Source of the DNA: Micromonospora_J zhanjiangensis
Lineage (GTDB): Bacteria; Actinomycetota; Actinomycetes; Mycobacteriales; Micromonosporaceae
Direction: 5' to 3'
Assembly: GCF_042650605.1 (NCBI RefSeq)
Contig: NZ_JBHSBN010000020.1
Location: forward strand, 1 to 64,000
DNA: 64,000 bases
In this document: positions 7,461-14,346 of the stretch, piece after piece
Layout: the number at the start of each line of letters is the position of its first letter
Numbering within the stretch: the first letter of the stretch is position 1
The notes under the pieces: generated by a model
Told to the model about the DNA's origin: nothing
The model's database searches: none
Seen by the model: the letters and a program-made list of their open reading frames with translations, nothing else
Translations under genes and position numbers: made by a program

Positions 7461-8192
7461 GTGGCCGTACTGCAGGTGCACGACGTGTCTCGGCCGGTCC
7501 GGGAACTGACCGCCGAGATCGGTGGCCAGTTCGTCCTGCTGCTGGCGCTCTGGGCCGCCGTCGGGCTCGGCCCGGCGGGGTGGCTCGCCGGTACGGTGTA
7601 CGCCCTGGTGGTGTGGGCGCTGCTCACCACCGCCGTGGACCGGGCCCGGATCCGATCGTTCGGGCCGGCGAACCGGGTGACCCTGGCCCGGGCCACCCTG
7701 GTGGGCGGCGTGACGGCGCTGGTGGCCGACTCGGTGCACCGCCCGGTGCCCGGCACCGTCCTGATCGTCCTGGCCACGGTGGCCCTGGTGCTGGACGCGG
7801 TCGACGGCCAGATCGCCCGGCGGACCGGGACGGCCACCCCGCTGGGCGCCCGGTTCGACATGGAGGTCGACGCGTTCCTGATCCTGATGCTCAGCGCGCA
7901 CGTCGCCGGTCGGCTCGGCTGGTGGGTGCTGGTGATCGGGCTGATGCGGTACGTCTTCGTCGCCGCCGCCCAGGCGTGGCCGTGGTTGCGCGCGCCGCTG
8001 CCGCCGAACCTCGCCCGCAAGACGGTCGCCGCGACGCAGGGCGTCGCCCTGGTCGTCGCGGGCACGCCGGCCGTACCGCTCGCGCCGGCCGCCGTCACCG
8101 CCGCACTCGCGCTGCTGCTGCTCGGCTGGTCCTTCGGCCGGGACGTGCGATGGCTGTGGCGGGCAGGGCAGGACCGCCGGATCATGGTCTGA
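7461..8192 (+). CDS. CDP-alcohol phosphatidyltransferase
   Basis: 243 residues with five to six membrane helices. The full signature D-x2-DG-x2-AR-x8-G-x3-D-x3-D is present (DAVDGQIARRTG through FDMEVDAF, residues about 112-137). This motif holds the two metals that catalyse transfer of a phospho-alcohol between CDP and a hydroxyl acceptor in the membrane, in phospholipid or inositol-phosphate synthesis. GTG 7461 follows GGGAGG. It is divergent from the MDR dehydrogenase operon across about 118 bp, so the two probably share a regulatory region. The alcohol substrate is unknown. Confidence 0.9.
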   Translation: MAVLQVHDVSRPVRELTAEIGGQFVLLLALWAAVGLGPAGWLAGTVYALVVWALLTTAVDRARIRSFGPANRVTLARATLVGGVTALVADSVHRPVPGTVLIVLATVALVLDAVDGQIARRTGTATPLGARFDMEVDAFLILMLSAHVAGRLGWWVLVIGLMRYVFVAAAQAWPWLRAPLPPNLARKTVAATQGVALVVAGTPAVPLAPAAVTAALALLLLGWSFGRDVRWLWRAGQDRRIMV

Positions 8193-8402
8193 CGGCACGG
8201 GCGGTACCGGACGCGACGCCGCACGACGCGCGGAATCCGCCGATCGGCCCGGCACGACCGCGCGGGGTCGCACCCGGGCGTCCATTGCCGGCCACCGCGC
8301 GCACGCGGAATCCGCCGCCGCTGTCGCGGCGACGGATCCGGCCTCCGGGAGCCCGTGGCGGCCCGCTGTCCCGGTCTCGGCGGAGGCTGCTTCCGCGCGG
8401 TG
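8193..8402. other. Convergent intergenic region, nothing recognised
   Basis: 210 bp between two convergent genes. I find no coding frame and no strong hairpin. Confidence 0.4.
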
Positions 8403-9209
8403 TCAGCCGCGCCGTGGCCGGCGGCCCCGGGTGGAGACGAACTGGTACGACAACGACGCGAACCGCGGATCACGGGCCAGCTCACGGAACACCCGGAGCT
8501 GGCCGGGGGTGACCCCGTCGGCCTGCAGCTTCGGTTCGAGCTGCCGGGAGTTGGTCGCGTGCAGCGAGGCGCCGGGCGAGCCGCCCACCCAGCTCTCGGA
8601 GTGGGTGACGGTGTCGATGTCGGCCAGTCCGGCCAGGGCCATCTCGGTGTGCACGGTCTGCGCCCACGCCATGTCGGCGCCCTTGCTCTGCAGGGCCCCG
8701 AGCATCGAGTCCATCACCCGTTGGAAGAGCTTCGCCGCGTCGTCGGTGGGCGCGGTGAGCACCCGCAGCGGCGCCGTGCAGTCGAACTCCTCGACGACCA
8801 GCCAACCGCCGGGGGCCAGCGCCTCGGCCAGCCGGCGCAGCACCCGCCGCCGCTCGGGCAGGTGCAGCAGCACCAGCCGGGCGTGGATCAGGTCGAACGG
8901 CGCCCCGGCCGGTGGTTCGTCCCGCACGTCGTGCCGCGCCACCCGCAGGTTGCCCTCCGGGACCAGGTGCGCGGGTTCGATGTCGGTGGCCAGCACCCGT
9001 CCGGCGGGACCGACCAGTCGCGACATCAGTCGGGCCACCGACCCGGCTCCGGCTCCGATCTCCCAGCAGTTGGCCCCCGGCACGAGCAACGGGGCCAGCC
9101 GGTGGGCCGTTATCGGATCCATGTACGACTCCAGCGCGTGCATCTGCGCATCGGCTTCCGGAGCGGCGTTGTCGAACGAGTAACCGGGCGTGGTAATGGT
9201 GGCGGACAC
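8403..9209 (-). CDS. SAM-dependent methyltransferase (UbiE/small-molecule type)
   Basis: 268 residues. Motif I is WEIGAGAGSVARLMS (about residue 48), followed by GRVLATDIEP and DLIHARLVLLHLPERRRVLRRLAEALAPGGWLVVEEF, the standard class I methyltransferase core of small-molecule enzymes. GTG 9209 is chosen because GGGAGG lies 7 nt upstream; longer in-frame starts run through the transporter gene region. Downstream of the transporter operon by about 30 bp and possibly co-transcribed. Substrate unknown. Confidence 0.82.
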   Translation of the reverse strand: MSATITTPGYSFDNAAPEADAQMHALESYMDPITAHRLAPLLVPGANCWEIGAGAGSVARLMSRLVGPAGRVLATDIEPAHLVPEGNLRVARHDVRDEPPAGAPFDLIHARLVLLHLPERRRVLRRLAEALAPGGWLVVEEFDCTAPLRVLTAPTDDAAKLFQRVMDSMLGALQSKGADMAWAQTVHTEMALAGLADIDTVTHSESWVGGSPGASLHATNSRQLEPKLQADGVTPGQLRVFRELARDPRFASLSYQFVSTRGRRPRRG

Positions 9210-9241
9210 GGATCTACCTCCCTGTCGGTGATGAATGTCTG

Positions 9242-10027
9242 TCAGTGGTGGACGGCCCGGTCGGGCGCGTCGCCGCGGTCGGCGGGCGACGGTGTGGTTG
9301 CCGCGTCGGGGGTGGCGACGCTCAACAACGCCTCGACCGGGGTCGGATCGGCGCGGACCCGCGCCGCCGGGGCGTCCAGGACGACCCGGCCGTAGTCCAG
9401 AACGGCCAGCCGGTCGGCCACCTGGAGCGCGTGCGGCAGGTGCTGTTCCACCAGCAGCACGGTGAGACCGCCGGCCGCGAGTCCCGCCACGAGTTCCCGG
9501 ACCCGGGCCGCGAGGTCCGGGGCGAGCCCTTCGCTCGGTTCGTCCAGCAACAGCACCCGGGGCTGGATGAGCAGCGCCCGGGCGATGGCGAGCATCTGTT
9601 GCTCCCCGCCGGACAGCTGGTTGCCCCGGTGGGTGAGCCGGGCGCTCAACCGCGGCAGCAGTTCCAGCACCCGCGGCACGGTCCACCGGGCCGCGTCGGC
9701 GACCCGGCCGCGCGGCCGGCTCCCGGCCGCGAGCCGGAGGTGTTCGGCCACGGTCAACCGGGAGAACACCCGCCGGCCCTGCGGCACCAGCCCCACGCCG
9801 GCCCGGGCCACCCGGTGCGCCGGCTGCCCGGTGGTGACGGTTTCGCACACCTCGACCACCCCGGCGGACGGTCGCAGCAGCCCCGCGACGCTGTGCACGA
9901 GGGTGGTCTTGCCGGCGCCGTTGCGGCCGACGACGGCCAGCACCGTGCCGGCCGGGACGGTGAGGCTCACGTCGTGCAGCACCGTGCCGCCGCCGTAGCC
10001 GGCCCGCAGGCCGCTGATCCGCAGCAT
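9242..10027 (-). CDS. livF: Branched-chain amino acid-type ABC transporter, ATP-binding protein LivF
   Basis: 261 residues. Walker A is GRNGAGKTT (about residue 38), the signature is LSGGEQQMLAIARAL, and Walker B is VLLLDEPSEGLAPDLA, the GLAP wording being diagnostic of the LivF family; an H-loop (VEQH) follows. It powers import through LivH-LivM at the membrane. Its ATG overlaps the livG stop by 1 nt (TGATG). The ~30-residue C-terminal tail is longer than in E. coli. Last gene of the transport operon. Confidence 0.92.
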   Translation of the reverse strand: MLRISGLRAGYGGGTVLHDVSLTVPAGTVLAVVGRNGAGKTTLVHSVAGLLRPSAGVVEVCETVTTGQPAHRVARAGVGLVPQGRRVFSRLTVAEHLRLAAGSRPRGRVADAARWTVPRVLELLPRLSARLTHRGNQLSGGEQQMLAIARALLIQPRVLLLDEPSEGLAPDLAARVRELVAGLAAGGLTVLLVEQHLPHALQVADRLAVLDYGRVVLDAPAARVRADPTPVEALLSVATPDAATTPSPADRGDAPDRAVHH

Positions 10028-10761
10028 CAGCCGACCGCCTCGGCGTAGGCCCGCCGCACCGCGGCCGACCGGCGGATCTCGTCCGGCGTGCCGGTGGCGA
10101 CCGGCCGGCCGTCGCTCAGCACGGTGACCCGGTCGGCCAGCCGGTAGACCAGATCGAGCCGATGCTCCACGAGCAGCACCGCCACCGTACGGGGCAACGA
10201 CGACAGCAGGTCGACCAGCCGGTGCACCTCGACCGCGGACAGCCCGGCGGCCGGCTCGTCGAGCAGCAGCAGGCGTGGCCGGCCGGCCAGCGCCATGGCG
10301 AGCTCCAGCTGGCGGCGCTGACCGTGCGACAGGTGCGCCGCCGCTTCGGTGCCACCGCCGGTCAGCCCGACCTCGTCGAGCAGGGCCAGGCAGGGCCGGC
10401 GGACCCGGCTGTGGAACCGGCCCGGACCGACGCGGCGGTGCGGCAGCGCCGCGACGATGACGTTGTCCAACGCGGTGAGCGACGGCCAGACGGCCGGCCG
10501 TTGGTGGATGCGGCCGATGCCGAGCCGGGACCGACGGGCCGGACCGAGCCGGGTGATGTCCCGACCGGCCAGGTGCAGCCGGCCGCCGTCCGGGCGGGTG
10601 GCGCCGCCGACGAGGTCGAGCAGGGTGGTCTTGCCGGCGCCGTTGGGGCCGATCAGGGCGTGCCGTTCCCCGGCGTTCACCCGCAGGTCGACCCGGTCCA
10701 CGGCGGTCAGCGAGCCGTACCGGCGGGTCAGGGCCCGCGCCACGAGCAGGTCCGTCGTCAT
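10027..10761 (-). CDS. livG: Branched-chain amino acid-type ABC transporter, ATP-binding protein LivG
   Basis: 244 residues. Walker A is GPNGAGKTT (about residue 39), the Q-loop region contains GIGRIHQRPAVWPSLTALDNV, the signature is modified to LSHGQRRQLELAMAL, and Walker B is LLLLDEPAAGLSAVE. Use of SHGQ rather than SGGQ is normal for this family. ATG 10761 overlaps the livM stop (ATGA). Partner ATPase of LivF; the substrate is set by the binding protein. Confidence 0.92.
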   Translation of the reverse strand: MTTDLLVARALTRRYGSLTAVDRVDLRVNAGERHALIGPNGAGKTTLLDLVGGATRPDGGRLHLAGRDITRLGPARRSRLGIGRIHQRPAVWPSLTALDNVIVAALPHRRVGPGRFHSRVRRPCLALLDEVGLTGGGTEAAAHLSHGQRRQLELAMALAGRPRLLLLDEPAAGLSAVEVHRLVDLLSSLPRTVAVLLVEHRLDLVYRLADRVTVLSDGRPVATGTPDEIRRSAAVRRAYAEAVG

Positions 10762-11789
10762 CCCTCGGCCTCCGATCGGTACGCAGGCGCCGGGCCGGAC
10801 GGCGCCGCTGCCGGCCGGCGGCCCGCGGCTGACCGGAACAGTCCGGCGGTCGCCGCCGAAAGGGTGCCGACACCCTTCGGGAACAGGTACGCGGTCAGCA
10901 CGAAGAGCGCGCCGAGCAGCAGCGGTGCGGAGCCGGGAAACTGACCGGTCAGCCAGTCCCGGGCGGCGATGACGAGGACCGCACCGGCCAGCGCGCCGCG
11001 GATCGAGGCCGCACCGCCGATGACGACGCCCAGCAGCAGCAGGGCCGAGGTGTCGAAACCGAAGTCGGCCGGGGACACGTACTGCTGCGCGGTGACCAGG
11101 AGGGTGCCGGCCACGCCGGCGACGGCGCCGGCCGCCAGGTACGCGGCGGAGAGGTAGGCGGTCACCGGGTGGCCGCTGGCCCGCAGTCGGGCCTCGTCGT
11201 CGCGGGCGGCGGTCAGCAGCAGACCGGCCCGGGTCCGCAGGAGCAGCAGCACGACGGCGACCACCACGACGACCACCGCCAGCGTGTAGAGGTAGCGCGT
11301 CCGGTCGCTGTCCAGGACCGGCAGTCCCCAGAGCGGCCGGACGGCGGGGAACCCGGCCAGCCCGTCGGTACCGCCGGTGACCGACCGCCAACGTCCCGCG
11401 GCGGTGACCACCAGTTCGCCGATCGCCAACGTGATCATCAGTACGACGACGCCGCGGGCGTACACCACCAGCGGGACGGTGCCGGCGGCCAGGGCGGCGC
11501 CGGCGACCGCGCCGGCCAGCAGTTGCACCACGCCGACGGACTGGGTGTGCACGGCCAGCACCGCACCGGCGTACGCGCCGGCCGCGTACGGCGCGGTCTG
11601 GCCCAGGGTCGGCAGGCCGGCGACCCCGGTCAGCAGGGCGACGCTGACTCCCACCAGACCGAGCACCAGCGTCCGGGCCAGCAACGCGGTGGTGTAGTCG
11701 TCGACCAGCCAGGGCACCGCCACGGCCACCACGAGGATCACGCCGAGCAGGGACGCGCCGAGCACCCGGCGCCGCGGCGACACCGTCAT
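10758..11789 (-). CDS. livM: Branched-chain amino acid-type ABC transporter permease LivM
   Basis: 343 residues, strongly hydrophobic with about nine to ten helices. Conserved blocks are LTGVAGLPTLGQTAPYAAGAYAG, the coupling loop ARDDEARLRASGHPV, and LLLGVVIGGAASIRGALAGA. It forms the channel with LivH. It overlaps livG and livH by 4 bp on each side. A proline/alanine-rich C-terminal tail of about 25 residues has no known role. Confidence 0.9.
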   Translation of the reverse strand: MTVSPRRRVLGASLLGVILVVAVAVPWLVDDYTTALLARTLVLGLVGVSVALLTGVAGLPTLGQTAPYAAGAYAGAVLAVHTQSVGVVQLLAGAVAGAALAAGTVPLVVYARGVVVLMITLAIGELVVTAAGRWRSVTGGTDGLAGFPAVRPLWGLPVLDSDRTRYLYTLAVVVVVVAVVLLLLRTRAGLLLTAARDDEARLRASGHPVTAYLSAAYLAAGAVAGVAGTLLVTAQQYVSPADFGFDTSALLLLGVVIGGAASIRGALAGAVLVIAARDWLTGQFPGSAPLLLGALFVLTAYLFPKGVGTLSAATAGLFRSAAGRRPAAAPSGPAPAYRSEAEG

Positions 11790-12667
11790 GTCGCCCTCCG
11801 CGGCACCGGCAACCGCAGCCCGCGGGCCCGCACCGCGAGGGCGACGGCCATCGCGGCGAACAACAGGAACGGCGCGGCACCCGGCAGCAGCGCCACGCCC
11901 AGGGTCTGGATCTCGCCGACCAGCAGGGCCGCGACCAGGGTGCCGCCGATCGAGCCGAGTCCACCGAGGACCACCACCACCAGGGACAGCAGCAGGACCA
12001 CGTCGGCGGTGCCCGGCCCGGGACCGATGATCGGTGCGCCGAGCACGCCGGCCGCACCCGCCAGCGCGCCGGCCGCCGTGAGCACCCCGACCCGGATCCG
12101 GGTCGGGCTCACCCCGAGCGCGGCCACCATTTCGGCGTCGTCCACCGCGGCGCGGATCAGCATGCCGGCCCGGGTGCGGGTGACCGTGAGCTGCAACAGG
12201 CCCGCGATCGCCGCCGCCACCAGGATGAAGACCAACCGGTACGCGGCGTAGGGGTGACCCAACAGGCTCACCGGACGGTCGACGGCCGCGGGGATGCGCA
12301 CCGGCAGGTTCTCCGGGCCGAAGGCGGCGACCAGCAGGCTGCCGCCGGCCAACGCCACCCCGAAGGTGAGCAACGCCTGGGTGAGATGGTCACGCCGGCC
12401 GACCGGGGCGAGCAGTCCGGCGAGCAGACCACCCGCCCCGGCCGCCGCGACGATCCCGACGGCCAGGGCCAGCACCAGCGTCGCCCAGCCGCCGTCGGCC
12501 AGCCGGGCGGCGGTGTAGGCGCCGATCGCGTACAGCGTGCCGTGCGCCAGGTTGAGGATGTCCGCGACGCCGAAGCAGAACACCAGCCCGGCGGCGGCCA
12601 CGAACATCAGCAACCCGTACGCCACTCCGTCGACCGCCGGGATCAGGTATCCGCTCAACGCCCGCAC
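11786..12667 (-). CDS. livH: Branched-chain amino acid-type ABC transporter permease LivH
   Basis: 293 residues with about eight helices. VADILNLAHGTLYAIGAYTA is the family signature near residue 35, and VVVLGGLGSIGGTLVAALLVG lies near the C-terminus. GTG 12667 begins 14 nt after the binding-protein gene ends. Forms the membrane pore with LivM. Confidence 0.9.
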   Translation of the reverse strand: MRALSGYLIPAVDGVAYGLLMFVAAAGLVFCFGVADILNLAHGTLYAIGAYTAARLADGGWATLVLALAVGIVAAAGAGGLLAGLLAPVGRRDHLTQALLTFGVALAGGSLLVAAFGPENLPVRIPAAVDRPVSLLGHPYAAYRLVFILVAAAIAGLLQLTVTRTRAGMLIRAAVDDAEMVAALGVSPTRIRVGVLTAAGALAGAAGVLGAPIIGPGPGTADVVLLLSLVVVVLGGLGSIGGTLVAALLVGEIQTLGVALLPGAAPFLLFAAMAVALAVRARGLRLPVPRRAT

Positions 12668-12681
12668 CCCCTCGGCGGCGG

Positions 12682-13884
12682 TCAGCCACCGATGGTCGCC
12701 AGGTCACCGACGACCGTGTTGGACAGTGCCCGTCCGTCCTGGCGTACCTGGCGCAGGTACCACTTCTGCACCGGGGAATGGGTGGTCTTGGAGAACTGCC
12801 ACGTCCCGCGCGGGCTGTCGATCTGCCCCAGGTCCTCGATCGCTTTGTTGATCTTCTCCGGTGTCGGATCGGCACCGGCCGCGCCGATGGCCTTGTCGAG
12901 CACCGCCGCCGCGTCGTACGACGCCATCGCGTATGTGGTGGGCGAGCCGTCGTGGTTGGCCTTCCAGGCCGCGACGAACGACCGGTTCGCGGCGTTGTCC
13001 AGGTCGGGTGAGTAGTTCAGCACCGAGTAGATGTTTCGGGCCGCCTCGCCCTGCGCGTTGAGCACGCCGCCCTCGGTGAGGAACCCGGCCGCGTAGAGCG
13101 GAACGTCCTTGATCTCCGACTGGGCGTACTGCTTCACGAAGTCCACCGCGGCGGAGCCGGCGTAGAAGGTGTAGACGGCGGCCGCGCCGGACGCCTTGAT
13201 CTGCGCGAAGTACGGCGTGAAGTTGGTGGTGTTCGGGAACGGCGTCCACCGGGTCTTGCCGTCGGGGTTGGCCAGCTTCCCGCCGGCCTTGGCGAACGCC
13301 TCGGTGAAGCCGCGCAGTTCGTCGTAGCCACCCTGGTAGTCGGGGCCGATCGCGTAGACCGGGCCCTTGACGGTGTCCCGCACGTGCGGCGCGATGGCCG
13401 CGCCGGGCTCCTCGGACAGGTAGGAGGTGACCCAGACCCGGGAGACGTCCTTCAGCTCCGGTCGGCCGTTGGAGCCGACGAACGGGATCTTGGCCTCGGT
13501 GAGCACCGGGTAGACCGCCGCGACCGAGCCACCGCCGACGATGCCGGTCAGCGCCCGTACCTTGTCCTGCTTGATGAGTTTGGTGGCGGCCGGCACGGCG
13601 GTCGGCGCGCCGTTGCCCTCGTCGGCCACGATCAGTTCGATCTTGTGCCCGCCGAGCTTGCCGTCGTGGTTGTTCAGGTAGAGCTGGAATCCGTCGCGGA
13701 TCTCGGTACCGACGGCCTGGTAGGTCCCGGACAACGAGGCGAGGAGACCGATCTTGATCGTCCCGGGACTGCCGGTGCCGCCGCCGTCGCCGGCGCAGCC
13801 GGAGGCGGAGGCGGTCGTCAGGCCGAGGGCGAGCAGGCCGGCCAACAGGGCGCGGCGGTGCCTGCTCCGGGTGGTGCGAGGCAT
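12682..13884 (-). CDS. livK: ABC transporter substrate-binding lipoprotein (LivK/type 1 periplasmic fold)
   Basis: 400 residues. A signal sequence with an arginine-rich start and hydrophobic core ends in a lipobox (ASGC), so it is membrane-anchored outside the cell. IKIGLLASLSGTYQAVGTEIRDGFQLYLN and VRALTGIVGGGSVAAVYPVL are typical of Peripla_BP_6 amide/urea/branched-chain receptors. First transporter gene, 57 bp after the Roadblock gene on the same strand. The ligand could be an amino acid, urea or a short amide; context does not decide. Confidence 0.9.
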   Translation of the reverse strand: MPRTTRSRHRRALLAGLLALGLTTASASGCAGDGGGTGSPGTIKIGLLASLSGTYQAVGTEIRDGFQLYLNNHDGKLGGHKIELIVADEGNGAPTAVPAATKLIKQDKVRALTGIVGGGSVAAVYPVLTEAKIPFVGSNGRPELKDVSRVWVTSYLSEEPGAAIAPHVRDTVKGPVYAIGPDYQGGYDELRGFTEAFAKAGGKLANPDGKTRWTPFPNTTNFTPYFAQIKASGAAAVYTFYAGSAAVDFVKQYAQSEIKDVPLYAAGFLTEGGVLNAQGEAARNIYSVLNYSPDLDNAANRSFVAAWKANHDGSPTTYAMASYDAAAVLDKAIGAAGADPTPEKINKAIEDLGQIDSPRGTWQFSKTTHSPVQKWYLRQVRQDGRALSNTVVGDLATIGG

Positions 13885-13941
13885 GTTCTCTCCAGGAGGG
13901 GAAGGGACACCGGCGCGGCGGTGCGCCGGGGTCCGCGGATG

Positions 13942-14346
13942 TCAGCGGCTGTTCAGCACGGCTGAACGCGCTGCCGGGGTGAGGACGTCTCCGATCCGGT
14001 TGGCCAGTTCGGCCATCTCGTAGGAGACCTTGCCGACGTCACAGGTAGGTGCGGCGAGGACAAGCAGTGAGGCACCGTCGTTGAAGGCCATCGAGAACAT
14101 GAATCCGCCCTCGAGCTGGGTAACGTTGGAGATCACCGCACCGGCGTCGAAGAATCCCGCCGCGCCGCGGAGCAGGCTGACCAGCCCGCTCCCGGTCGCG
14201 GCGAGCTGGTCGGCGCGGTCCGGTGGAAGGTTCCGGGTGGCGGCCACCATCAGGCCGTCACTGGAGATGGCGATCGCGTGGCTCACCTCGGTGGCCCGCT
14301 CGGCGAAGCTGTCCAGCATCCAGCCGAGATCGTGTTGGTTGGTCAC
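13942..14346 (-). CDS. Roadblock/LC7 domain protein (CvnB-like)
   Basis: 134 residues covering one Roadblock/LC7 domain: LGWMLDSFAERATEVSHAIAISSDGLMVAAT, DQLAATGSGLVSLLRGAA, GGFMFSMAFNDGASLLVLAA. In conservons such proteins act beside a NIT-type kinase and a small GTPase. Here the GTG start overlaps the kinase stop (GTGA), but no DUF742 (CvnC) or GTPase (CvnD) follows; the transporter genes come next. It probably relays or tunes the kinase signal (inference from family). Confidence 0.88.
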   Translation of the reverse strand: MTNQHDLGWMLDSFAERATEVSHAIAISSDGLMVAATRNLPPDRADQLAATGSGLVSLLRGAAGFFDAGAVISNVTQLEGGFMFSMAFNDGASLLVLAAPTCDVGKVSYEMAELANRIGDVLTPAARSAVLNSR

